Below, piece by piece: positions 52,501-62,466 of a stretch of DNA of 64,000 bases; the first letter of the stretch is position 1; the number at the start of each line of letters is the position of its first letter. Source of the DNA: Cladocopium goreaui. Its lineage: Eukaryota > Sar > Dinophyceae > Suessiales > Symbiodiniaceae. The position numbers and the translations under genes are program-made. Below the pieces are notes generated by a model. It ran no database searches. It saw only the letters and a program-made list of their open reading frames with translations, and was not told where the DNA came from. The stretch is taken from contig CAMXCT020003201.1 of NCBI GenBank assembly GCA_947184155.2, forward strand, positions 1 to 64,000, read 5' to 3'.

Positions 52501-52540
52501 GTCTCAAGTGAGAGGGGGAGAGACGCGAGACAGAACTTGA
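49523..52540 (+). CDS. MTase-RT-RNase H polyprotein of YR retroelement 2
   Basis: Open from the codon after the Gag TGA to 52540 (about 1005 codons). The first ATG in frame lies after methyltransferase motif I, so translation probably depends on readthrough. Counted from 49568: IEIFAGTGRL (SAM-binding motif I, ~17-25), APPCGTSSRAR (motif IV Pro-Cys, ~81-91) and YSVENPARS (motif VI, ~148-156) make a C5-cytosine-methyltransferase-like domain; a normal target-recognition region and QxRxR motif are not evident. The RT core has motif A KCWDLAAAYKQIPL (~580), motif B LPFGSIASVTAFLR and motif C YFDD (~655). RNase H has VYVDASFD (~815), ELEGLAIAAAL and FTDNQSA (~891). It ends inside B1. All key acidic residues are present. 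Confidence 0.88.
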   Translation, partial: LPAAEPEAFASFEAKLSAKCSQKNAFQLFAIEIFAGTGRLTASLRQLGLKDSFGVDHIMSNHLAAPILQLDLLKPECLAFVEKIIREEACVYVHFAPPCGTSSRARFIQRKGRYNPPVLRTDAHPNGIAGLSPTNAAKVASANQLYEITQHLCRLCHALGVLYSVENPARSFMWYTTHFAKFLQEVPHFCTYFHHCMYGSARRKHTCLVHNIATVKSMELLCNNDHAHEPWGHTDHGWATAQETAYPWPLARKLATLVALHLQRYGVQCPTPTFAKHAKELDCIRQQVHVQHSATGLPWVSEFAYTMQIPAQEPVPGNARLLTTPTMGDIASEGYKTIGVHRSPEEFMKQAIAAGHPGQSADELPGPMKEAVSFISEHSPQAVAQHRSEMLRKMIARSVQLAEQEKELKRSMSLRRQQVLESKRLLLFGELLSEAGSKDSSLVGDMCNGFDLTGKLPASNHFNQKFRPAALPTEALRGIADRARSVLLASVKSSGDALVDEGVLKATLKEKDLGFLSGPIDAKSIPSGATLTRRFGVFQRDKVRPIDDYKASLVNSAVTQVEIVTLHGIDHIACLAAALMSAAKRRGSSVQLVSKCWDLAAAYKQIPLSDEAYATDSYIVIYNPTTGKPEIYRQAVLPFGSIASVTAFLRCALGIWHIGSSLLKLAWTSYFDDFLSMTPACLDKHTELCVATLFQLLGWKLSADKLVPYAHCCKVLGVEVDLSRSPSGLVQVRNTESRQQELISVMRDILTRGFLPRAEGERLRGRLQFASNQLFGRRFRNCLKDLNTHISRSFRALSKELSESLELMVEMITENAPRQVDVNFLDWTHVYVDASFDPDGYSGIGGLILNSFGQCLGCFSEEVPQSLVDKLKKEDQKTVIFELEGLAIAAALYTFKDFVRGRRVVIFTDNQSAQACLIKCKSNNYQMNLIIRSICTSEEELGLVSWIERVPSQSNPADELSRAKIYRYAGIDAKQVDLLRCWAECTKEMNVSLSQVRGGETRDRT

Positions 52541-52637
52541 AACGCAGAATACCCCGCGGTCAAAAGAAAGAGTTGTGAGCGCAGTTGCGTTGCATCAGCA
52601 TGAACATGTTCACCCTACATCGATGCCAACAAAATAA
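52520..52637 (+). repeat. split direct repeat B1
   Basis: 118 bp from GAGACGCGAGACAGAACTTG to CAAAATAA, matching 53288-53405. The last codons of the polyprotein overlap it. Confidence 0.92.
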
Positions 52638-52806
52638 GATGTAACTCAACGCGTTGATGAAATTTTATTTTGTATGAGAGATGTAACATTTCCCTTAGTT
52701 TAAGGGAAAGAGAACATGGGAATGCATCTTATGTTGGCCACCTCACAACTCTTTCCATGTAACAAGTGGCTCAAGTGAGCCCCAAGATCGTACAACAAAT
52801 TTTCGT
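52638..52806 (+). repeat. split direct repeat A2
   Basis: A copy of A1 directly after B1; a single difference was noted (GTAACATT against GTAGCATT). Confidence 0.92.
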
Positions 52807-53007
52807 CCCATCCCCTTTCACTCCGTTCTCTCCCTCCCTTCAATTCTAATCATGTGATTGGATTCTTGCTGGACAAGTGTCCGCACGTTTTTCTGATATC
52901 CATTTGGGCTTTAGCCGGACAGGTGTCCGTCTTTCCATATCAATTCCGCTCAATTGGGTCCGGCCATGCCACTTGCGTCTTTACAACAAATTTTAGCACC
53001 GTTGATC

Positions 53008-53271
53008 ATGGCCGAGTGTTTGCAAATACGGTTACAAGATCAAGTCGCGTCCCTGACATCCATTTTGGATGACACACCAACTGCTCATCGTCCCGTTCGG
53101 CTGGCCATTATCGACAGTTTGACTTATCTCGAAGCTGCCATTCATCAATTGCAATTCACCAAGTTAGTCCTGCATTTGTCCATCCTGCACCAGTTGCAAC
53201 AGCACCTTCGAGTTCATCAGTCATCGCCAGCCATCGAAAATGTGGACGATAGTTCGGATCCCGAACCATGA
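53008..53271 (+). CDS. short helical ORF between A2 and B2, unknown
   Basis: About 87 aa from the ATG at 53008 (MAECLQIRLQDQVASL), within an open frame starting at 52954. Leu/Gln/His-rich helix (YLEAAIHQLQF) and acidic tail. In PAT-type elements the A2-B2 spacer is normally non-coding, so a real gene would be unusual. The helical, LEAAI-containing pattern is loosely like the small ORF of the Hel element, but the similarity is too low to claim homology. Confidence 0.35.
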   Translation: MAECLQIRLQDQVASLTSILDDTPTAHRPVRLAIIDSLTYLEAAIHQLQFTKLVLHLSILHQLQQHLRVHQSSPAIENVDDSSDPEP

Positions 53272-53287
53272 CCTAGCCATTCCGTCC

Positions 53288-53405
53288 GAGACGCGAGACA
53301 GAACTTGAAACGCAGAATACCCCGCGGTCAAAAGAAAGAGTTGTGAGCGCAGTTGCGTTGCATCAGCATGAACATGTTCACCCTACATCGATGCCAACAA
53401 AATAA
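53288..53405 (+). repeat. split direct repeat B2 (right end of YR element 2)
   Basis: See B1. Sequence composition changes sharply to AT-rich right after it. Confidence 0.92.
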
Positions 53406-56400
53406 CATGGGTATATGTTTATATTCCCTTTTTAGGATTATATATATCCTACTGTTTGTACGCGCTATATGGAGTGTTCGTTCTAATACAGGAATTTTTC
53501 AACATAACTGTAAAACCCATTTAATCATGGGTTCGTTGATAGGTTATTTCCTGCATGCAAACATGCATCAATTTTTTTCCTTCGTTGTTCATTCACTGAT
53601 TTGTGCATTGGTTCTTTCATGTCATTGATTTCAATTCGCTTTATGCCATTTCATTGAGGTTTCAAAAACCATGTGCTCATTCTTTTCTGCACATCGCAAC
53701 TCCTGAATTTTTCTTTGCTTCTGCATCTCACAAACATTCCTATAAACCATTGATTTCATATCGCCATTGTTTTTTTTCGATATTTCCGCCCCGATTAGAC
53801 ATTCAATTGGGCTCAAGGATTTTTTCCTCTTTGGCAAAAACAATCCTTATGAAAACGGCTGGTTTTCAGGATGGCGAGGGAACCATCCAGTTCCACATCC
53901 AGTTCCACACCATGTGAAGCGACTTGAAACCCATGGTGACTTGGGATCCCCCTTTTGAGAAATCCCCAATGTCCATCCTTGTTGTTCAAGATGGCTCGGA
54001 AGCGCCGACACCCTTTTCCAACTAAACCTGGCTGACGGGGATATTTATCGATCTACCAAGCTCAGAATCTTCATGTGTGCTTGCCATGTTGATATTGATA
54101 TTATCGTTTTGACTCCCATGCTGTTAGGTAGAATCCGCTTTTGCTGGTCAAAACTAGTTGAAAACCGTGATCATAATCTATATACCTGGGCATATGAGAT
54201 CATATGAGTGCACAAATCCCCATATGGATGGTTGATTAGTTATAGTAATAGTACATGTGGTTGCCAAGAATCCCGTGGTTTATCATCATGTCCCCTATCA
54301 AAATGGAAATGGACTGGGTCTCTCCCATCTTCACACCCATATACAATACATTACAATACTATGTTTTTATATATGTCATGAATTGTCATGATATGTTCAC
54401 GTGTTTTCCTTCAACCCTATTATAGAATCCGGATCAGCAAATCCAAGTAATCCCCTTTAAAATCATGATAATTATACAGTATACATATATAGTTATACTA
54501 TAACCCCCTATAAAATCATCATTTACCCTCTGTTTCAGCCCGGTGCAACATATCATGGCGACCCCGCCTTTTTCGTCTCGACTGGTCGCAGGCCCAGTTC
54601 GTCCACACCAACCTTGCTGGGGAGGCGACCTGGCGACTGGTGATATGTTTGATAAATGATGCTTGATGTATTAAGATTAGAGCATACAGAAAGATGTGGA
54701 AAACCCATGAAAGCCCATGGTGAAAACCAATCGGAAAATGATATATATATATATGTATGTATACATTTTCATGATATGGGTTTTCCACAGTGAACTGTTG
54801 GTTTACAGGAGGGTAACCACTGAGATTTTATTTATCCTGAGAATTGTTCACTAATGATCTTTATTGATCACTTTGGGTGTTTAATGGTTTTGTTAATTAA
54901 TCCCTCAGCCGCAACATTAGATAGAAGATGGGCATGGAAATCGCGTTATGTTAGGGGTAAATTGGGTAAATATCATCGAACCACCATCCCGGGAAAACTG
55001 TTGTGATGGTTTTGTATCGGTGCCAAGCTATATTGTTTCTCACGAAGTGGGTTCTGAAAATCAATCCTGGAGGAAAAGGGGCTGTAAAATTCATGGAGTA
55101 AACTGAGTAAACAAAGGTTGTTAGTCACTTCTTGAACATCACTAACCGGTCTTGAAATTTTCAAAACAATACTTTAAAAACGATAATTTACGTGTTTTTA
55201 CAACGGAAATCAGGAAATCCGCTCCTACCCTCTAGGACTGATTGATTTTACTTCAAAATGTGTTGGTCAGATTGCCTCACGGACTGAATGTTATGGAACC
55301 TTGTGGAGGAAGGTTCAGAACCCAACTGAACATGACCCTAGTTTCGCATCCAAGGCAAGTCATGCTATCTATCCGTCAAACTCCACACAAAATAGAGCTG
55401 AATTGATACCCCCAAAACTGATTTTCTTTTGAATTGCTGTTGGGGAATGAAAGGGATGAACTATACATTGTACTAGTATATCCATATATTTCCTTTCATA
55501 ACTATACATATACTATCAAGAAAACAAGAATGCAAAAAAAAGAAAAACAAGCCTCAGCCGCATCCAAGATTCTCGAACATCGACGCGCTATTCGCAGTTG
55601 TAACCTCCAACCATCTCCAAGACCGTGTTTGGAAATGCTGAAATCTGATCTTAAACATATCTTATGAAAATGAGACCATACTTGTAGATAAACATATTTT
55701 TAAAATGATCATAAACAAAGCAAGTATAGAACTTGATCATAACTCATAATCATATCTTATCGGTGGGGAATCTCAATCCATGGGATATGATATTATAATG
55801 ATCCGTGACCATAATAAATGAATATAAATCATATGAAATACCAATGAATCATATCTGACCATGGAATATTGATTATACTCAATCAATATACTATAAAATA
55901 GACATATATATATATATACATATGATCACATATATATATATATAGATATAGATATACAATATATAGATTATACAAGTCTTATGAAATACCACCTGAATCA
56001 CATTTGATCTAAAAAGGCAGCCTATTTTCGGAGCCAATATGCTGTCAGGTCTGCCACGGGTAAGCGACGAGGTCCTTCCGGGGCTGAAGATGGATTTCTT
56101 TCAGGAGAAAACCTCACGAAGTGATGGGAATATCTTTGGAAATCCAAAATTCTATGTATAGAATATATATATATATCTCACAAGATGATTATACGTGTAT
56201 ATTATATTATATCTCATGATACTGTGGATGCTTGCGAAATCCTGCACCAGTTCGTAGATGGTTTATCCCCCTATAATCCCATTAGTCAGCAAGTCCGACC
56301 CTTCGTCCGCGTCTTCCTCCTCTTCAGCCTTCACCGCATTTGTGCAGACACTTTGATGGTGATTATTTTTATCAAAAACCTATTTTTGCTGGTAAAAATG

Positions 56401-57763
56401 GATAGACATTTTTATATTTGGGGAAACATGCGAGTTTGGCACCACGCACGGAAATCCTTGGTGACAAACAACCACATGAATTGAACCCATAAAAATGACG
56501 CAGAAAACAAATATTTTTTTGTCCAGCAAGGATGGTAGTTTGTTTTGGGGGTTGTGTATACTCAGATTTACAATTTTTTGGGAGGTTATGGTGAACTGGA
56601 CGATTCGCAGAATGACGTGATCAGCGACTGACTGCCCTTGCTGTGACTATCCTTTTCTCGCCAGTTTCAAACGATGATCCCGGAAGGAAATCATCAATCT
56701 TTGTGAGGTGGTTTCTTTTTCAAAAGGTTAAATTTTGCAACAAAAAAATATTGGTCCTTTTGGGATTGGTCCAAATGGTCGTACATTCCTGGTATCGTTA
56801 TCACAATTTTTGGAGTCCTAAAATGCCAGGTAGGGTCTTTGATTTTGTGGGAAAACCATTCCCAAAGAGTCAAAATTGTTTGTGAAAATGTTTTCCAACC
56901 AAATCAAACAAGCGGATTTGGTTGCTTAATCTTCCTCATGGTCTTTAGTTTACAGCCCCATGATATCGTAAGGACTTCCCCCATGTGAAGGGTGGTTCTA
57001 TCATCAAATCGTGTATATGTCCCAGTTTTTTCCCCCATTGATGGGCGGTTGGAGGTTGCCGGCTAACAATTGGAAACCATCTCACTGAGCAGCCTGCTAG
57101 AAATCGTGTCTCAAGATTTGAAATTCCAACATCAGTATTTTCTCATCAAAATTGTTATTTTATGTTATTTTGAGGCATCCCTGGTATCCCCCATTTCTGA
57201 AACAAACGATCAAATTTGCTCGCGCCTCGGCACCGAGGAATGTGAACAGTTTTATGTTCACGGATGAGGATTACCTTCACGCCTCAGGACGGTTAGCTTT
57301 GCCAAAAAACACAGTTAATTCCAATGTTAGCTGATAGCCATTCATCTCCGTATTTTAGTCAAAACAGGGCTAATTTTCCTATTGAATCATTGGGATCTGT
57401 ATGGTTAAAGCATCCTTTTTCACTGATGCCCACGTCGACATTGTCAACATCCCAAAAATCATGAATTTTTAAGCCATTTAGAACTTAGAATGTTTAGAAT
57501 AGATTTTCACTTATCGCCAGATGGAATTTTCGATGGTTTTCATCCATTTTTCAATTTTCTTAGGCCGGGCAGCAGATTCCCTGCTTGCCTCGGTGACGAG
57601 ACCTGACCACGATGGTATCCACGCCGACACGCTGCCTCGGCTGCCAGAGGTGCTGACAAACCAAACTCCCAGGTTTTAAAGACATATGGTACTACTATGG
57701 TACAAAAATCTATGGATACATATGATGATTAATATGATTAATATGATTAATGGGATATGTGTC
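53406..57763. other. AT-rich region with possible small exons, no complete gene
   Basis: Long ORFs are absent; TA microsatellites occur at 54739-54753 and 55900-55960. GC-richer islands bordered by AG and GT look like exons on the plus strand: ~54538-54640 (after CTCTGTTTCAG, before GTGATA, frame with RLDWSQAQFVHTNLAG), ~56017-56100 (frame with YFRSQYAVRSATGKRRG), ~56280-56357 (frame with KSDPSSASSSSSAFTAF) and 57564-57672 (separate entry). I read the rest as introns. Confidence 0.4.
57564..57672 (+). CDS. putative exon of host gene
   Basis: 109 bp of clearly higher GC content between TTTTCTTAG and GTTTTAAA. One frame is open throughout: two leading bases, then RAADSLLASVTRPDHDGIHA continuing to LPEVLTNQTP. 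The surrounding 300 bp are strongly AT-rich. It may belong to the same gene as the zinc-finger exon 970 bp downstream. No family is recognised from this segment alone. Confidence 0.4.
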
Positions 57764-57948
57764 AATGATTGTAAATGATTGTAAATGATTGTAAATAATT
57801 GTAAATAATTGTAAATGATTGTAAATGATTGTAAATGATTGTAAATGATTGTAAATGATTGTAAATAATTGTAAATGATTGTAAATGATTGTAAATGATT
57901 GTAAATGATTGTAAATGATTGTAAATGATTGTAAATGATTGTAAATGA
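57764..57948. repeat. 10-bp minisatellite TGATTGTAAA
   Basis: About 18 tandem units of TGATTGTAAA with a few TAATTGTAAA variants. Minus-strand frames through it (FTIIYNHLQS repeats) are artefacts of the period. Confidence 0.95.
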
Positions 57949-58641
57949 TCCATATTTGGTGAAGGAGCAATCCATATGTTAAAAGAAAAACCATATGAAG
58001 CACTTGGGGGCCCATTGTGAAACACATTGGTACCCGATTTTGGGCAGCCAGGCCAATTGTCACATTTGACCATCTCCAGCCGTTGAGATAACAAGGAAGA
58101 ATGGTCTATGTGAAGGCGATTTGAAACAATCCCCCGAATTCGGAGTCTACCAAGGCCTCTGAGTATCCCCAACGATTCATTCATTTTCTCCGGAAACAGT
58201 TTTCAAATGGTTTGAACAGTTTGTGGCATCTGTTTTACTCTCACAGCGCCTGCGAGGATATCAACTATGATCACGCTCAACATGGTTCAACACTTCTTGA
58301 TGCAGCATGAATCATGTCATGGTTGACAGTGGAAAGTCTTAGATCATGGTGGATAGACTTGCTACCAGATAAGAGTATGTCACTACGATAGAGCCTAAAA
58401 TAGACCTGTAACCAAAGCTTTCCACGCATTTGCCCCCTTTTCCATATTATCAAAAAAAAGTTCGTGATGGACTTGTGGTTCTGCCACAAGTGGTTGACAA
58501 GAATATTTACAGCAACTCCCCAATTCGGCTGATAAAACCCCACTGTTTTATGTTTTTTTTTTTTAAACCATGATATTTGAATCCCATGAAGTTATCTTCT
58601 TTAAGTTTTCTCGTGGTTATGGACGGCTGAATCCGCCGCAG
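57949..58641. other. AT-rich, no recognisable gene
   Basis: Probable intron between the exon at 57564-57672 and the zinc-finger exon. A T-run lies at 58551-58564, about 75 bp before the acceptor. Confidence 0.45.
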
Positions 58642-58863
58642 GAAAGTGAGGAGTCGAGGGGATCTCTCCCGGTCCTGACCGGTCCACATGCTGCCGGCAC
58701 TTGCCAACCTTGTGTTTTGTTTGCGGCGACAGTGGGGTGTCACAAAGGAGAGAGGTGTCAGTTCTGCCATATGCCACATGCTCCAGACGCACGCTCGGCG
58801 ACTCGCGGTGTGCGCAAGCACACTCGTGATAGCATCAAGCAACGAGTGACTGTGCCAACAAGA
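58642..58863 (+). CDS. CCCH zinc-finger exon of host gene
   Basis: The frame after the acceptor-like CCGCCGCAG (ending 58641) encodes ESEESRGSLPVLTGPHAAG, then CQPCVLFAATVGCHKGERCQ and FCHMPH. The spacing C-x8-C-x5-C-x3-H is exactly that of CCCH RNA-binding zinc fingers, and the G-x-C-x-P-C lead-in is familiar from dinoflagellate CCCH proteins. A basic tail (RKHTRDSIKQR) follows. The frame ends at TAA (58861-58863); a GT donor at 58844 (CAACGA|GTGACT) is an alternative end. Only one finger is present here, so this is an exon or 3' end of a larger gene. The probable role is RNA binding. A retroposed fragment is less likely, given the AT-rich intron-like flanks. Confidence 0.65.
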
Positions 58864-58974
58864 TAATGCGTGACCGTCCGCCAGTTTTGTCAGTACTTGT
58901 CGAAGATAATCACACAAAGAACATTATAGGAAGGGATGAGACTCTTATACCTGGGAAGTCAACGATAAGTATTT

Positions 58975-61797
58975 TCATATATATATATAATTATATACTA
59001 TATAATATATATGTACTACTTGTACTACATGTACTACATGTACTATATATACAACAATACATACTATATATATACTATATATATACACTATATATATACT
59101 ATATATATATACTATATATATATATACACTATATATATATACTATATATACTATATATATATACTATATATACAATATATACTATATATACTATATATAT
59201 ATATATCTACAATATATACAATATATACAATATATACTATATATATACTATATATATATACAATATATACTATATATATATACTATATATACACTATATA
59301 TACTATATATACTATATATACTATATATACTATATATACTATATATACTATATATATACTATATATACTATATATACTATATATACTATATATAATATAT
59401 ATACTAATATGTGTACTATATATACTATATATAATTATATATATACTATATGTGCTGTGTATAATATATATACAATGTATAGTATATATAGCATATATAC
59501 TATATATACTATATATACTATATATACTACATATACTATATATACTACATATACTATATATACAATATATACTATATATATACAATATATACTATATATA
59601 CTATATATACTATATATACTATATATACTATATATATATACTATATATATACTATATATATACTATATATATACTATATATATATACTATATATATACTA
59701 TATATATACTATATATAAACTATATATATACTATATATATACTATATATATATATACACTATATATATACTATATATATACTATATATAAACTATATATA
59801 TACTATATATATACTATATATATATACACTATATATATACTATATATATACTATATATATACTATATATACTATATATATAAACTATATATATAAACTAT
59901 ATATATACTATATATGATATACTATATATACTCTAGACATATACTATACATAGTATATATATACTATGTATACTATATATACTATATATACAACATATTT
60001 ACTATATATGTACACTAACTATATATATACACTATATATATATTATACTATATATATACTATATATACGATATATATATATATACTATATATATACTATA
60101 TATATATACTCTATATATACTATATATATACTACATATATACTATATATATACACACTATATATATACACTATATATGTACTATATATATACTATATATA
60201 TAGTATATATATACTATATATATACTATATATATACTGTATATATACTATATATATATACTATATATATATACACTATATATGCTCTATATGCTATATAT
60301 ACTATATATACTATATATACTATATATACTATATCTACTATATATACTATATATACTATATATACTGTATATACTGTATATACTGTATATACACTATATA
60401 CTATATAGTATATATATATATATATACTATATATACTATATATACTATATATACTATATATACTATATATACTATATATACTATATATACTATATATACT
60501 ATATATACTATATATACTATATATACTATATATACTATATATACTATATATACTATATATACTATATATACTATATATACTATATATACTATATATACTA
60601 TATATACTATATATATATACTATATATATACTATATATATACTATATATATACTATATATATACACACTATATATATATATTTACACTATATATATATAC
60701 ACTATCTATACACTATATATATTATATATATACTATATATACTATATATACTATATATACTATATATACTATATATATACTATATATACTATATATACTA
60801 TATATACTATATATATACTATATATACTATATATACTATATATACTATATATAATACTATATATAATACTATATATAATACTATATATAATACTATATAT
60901 AATACTATATATAATACTATATATAATACTATATATAATACTATATATAATACTATATATACTATATATACTATATATACTATATATACTATATATACTA
61001 TATATATATTATATATATGCTATATATACTATATACATACTATACATATACTATATATACATATATATTCTATATACTATATATATATACTATATATATA
61101 TATATTCCATATATATATATACTATGTATATACAATATATACAATATATACAATATATACTATATATACTATATATACTATATATACTATATATACTATG
61201 TATAGTATATATAGTATATATACTATATATGCTATGTATAGTATATAGAGTATATATATATACTATATATACTATATATACTATATATACTATATATACT
61301 ATATATACTATATATACTATATATACTATATATACTATATATACTATATATACTCTATATACTATATATACTATATATACTATATATATACTATATATAT
61401 ATACTATATATATATATACTATATATATACTATATATATACTATATATATACTATATATATATACTATATATACATACTATATATACTATATATACTATA
61501 TATACTATATATACTATATATACTATATATACTATATATACTATATATACTATATATACTATATATACTATATATACTATATATATACTATATATACTAT
61601 ATATACTATATATACTATATATACTATATATACTATATATACTATATATATATATACTATATATACTATATATACTATATATACTATATATACTATATAT
61701 ACTATATATATATATACTATATATACTATATATACTATATATACTATATATACTATATATACTATATATACTATATATACTATATATATACTATATA
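58975..61797. repeat. 2.8-kb TATATACTA satellite
   Basis: A long tandem array of a 9-bp unit TATATACTA with 11- and 13-bp variants that add TA steps, and a sub-block of about nine TACTATATATAA units at ~60845-60958. The two long open frames in it (58866-59882 and 59966-61870, Ile-Tyr-Tyr repeats) result from the 9-bp period and are not genes. It is strongly self-complementary. Confidence 0.97.
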
Positions 61798-61837
61798 TAG
61801 GCTCGTCCCAAGTCCTGGAACTACATACGATGGGGTG

Positions 61838-61999
61838 GGGGGATGGGGTGGGATGTTAACGTTCATATGAACTTGCAGCAGCAGTTGATGCTACGCACAC
61901 GCGGGGTGGGGTGGGATGTTAACGTTCATGTGAACTTGCAGATGATGATGCTACTAATGCTGATGATGATGATGATGATGTGATGATGATGATGATGAC
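61838..61999. repeat. G-rich duplicated block and GAT microsatellite
   Basis: GGGGTGGGATGTTAACGTTC and the following ATRTGAACTTGCAG occur twice (61846-61880 and 61908-61942); GTTAACGTTCATGTGAAC is partly palindromic. A GAT/ATG triplet array follows at 61943-61999. Confidence 0.85.
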
Positions 62000-62006
62000 C
62001 CTAATG

Positions 62007-62053
62007 AAACTTGTCAATTCCGCGACGAAATTCGTCACGGAATTGACAAGTTT
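62007..62053. repeat. 47-nt near-perfect palindrome
   Basis: Arms AAACTTGTCAATTCCG and CGGAATTGACAAGTTT (16 bp, perfect), one C/A mismatch, then GACGAA/TTCGTC around one base. It lies about 125 bp upstream of the retroelement ORFs. Confidence 0.95.
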
Positions 62054-62178
62054 TACCAACCTAATTCGGGTTTGCTCAGTTCTAGGATCTGGGACGAGGC
62101 TGTATCGTTGAATGACTTCAATTCAAATGATGCCGTTGTAACCATTTCAAGTCTCAAAGAGGGATGAAGGGTTCTCCC

Positions 62179-62463
62179 ATGGATGCCCAGCTTGTGGTTG
62201 GTCTGGCTGGCCTGGTAGTAGGCTGGGTTCTGAGGGATCAGTCCATTCCTGTGTCTGTCCCAGCCCCTTGCCATTGCCGTTGCGAGTGTATCACATCGAG
62301 CAGTGGCCTGAATATTGCTGGGTTGATCTTTGGCCTGATCTTGGCGAGTCTTGGAGTTGTATTCCTGTGGAAGGGGCAGATTGGAGCTGTTTCTCCCCCA
62401 ACTCCGACCAAAGGAGGTAAGGGAGTCTACGGTGGGATTGGCAAGGCTGTATCCATTGGTTGA
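62179..62463 (+). CDS. small two-transmembrane ORF upstream of Gag-like ORF
   Basis: 94 aa from the second ATG (MDAQLVVGLAGLVVGWVLRD); an in-frame ATG at 62164 would add five residues. Two hydrophobic segments (LVVGLAGLVVGWVL and LNIAGLIFGLILASLGVVFL) are separated by a Cys-rich loop with CHCRCEC. A Gly/Pro/Lys-rich tail follows. It ends three bases before the ATG (62467) of the next frame, an operon-like spacing that suggests a polycistronic retroelement transcript. A two-pass membrane protein with a metal-binding or disulphide loop is likely from composition; the function is unknown. Confidence 0.6.
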   Translation: MDAQLVVGLAGLVVGWVLRDQSIPVSVPAPCHCRCECITSSSGLNIAGLIFGLILASLGVVFLWKGQIGAVSPPTPTKGGKGVYGGIGKAVSIG

Positions 62464-62466
62464 TCA

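Larger units (their letters stand above)
43341..53405 (+). mobile_element. YR retroelement 2 with split direct repeats
   Basis: A1 (43341-43509), ORFs, B1 (52520-52637), A2 (52638-52806), spacer, B2 (53288-53405). This A1 - ORFs - B1A2 - B2 arrangement is the diagnostic end structure of PAT-type tyrosine-recombinase retroelements, which integrate circular DNA without target duplication; none is seen here. The coding order is two small ORFs, YR, Gag, then MTase-RT-RNase H, all on the plus strand. The main catalytic residues are intact, so the element may have been active recently. Canonical DIRS/PAT elements place the YR after or near the RT and a different methyltransferase after RNase H. Confidence 0.88.

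Noticed and set aside
57676-58184. Minus-strand repeat proteins (FTIIYNHLQS)
   Set aside because: Translation of the 10-bp minisatellite in three frames.
53406-58900. Bacterial or organellar contamination as the cause of the AT-rich region
   Set aside because: No dense coding, no organellar genes, and a eukaryotic CCCH exon with splice-like borders is present; a chimeric assembly cannot be fully excluded.
58866-61870. Two very long open frames of Ile-Tyr/Leu-Tyr-Ile repeats
   Set aside because: They are produced by the 9-bp period of the TATATACTA array, which cannot create stops in some frames; no start context or protein-like composition.
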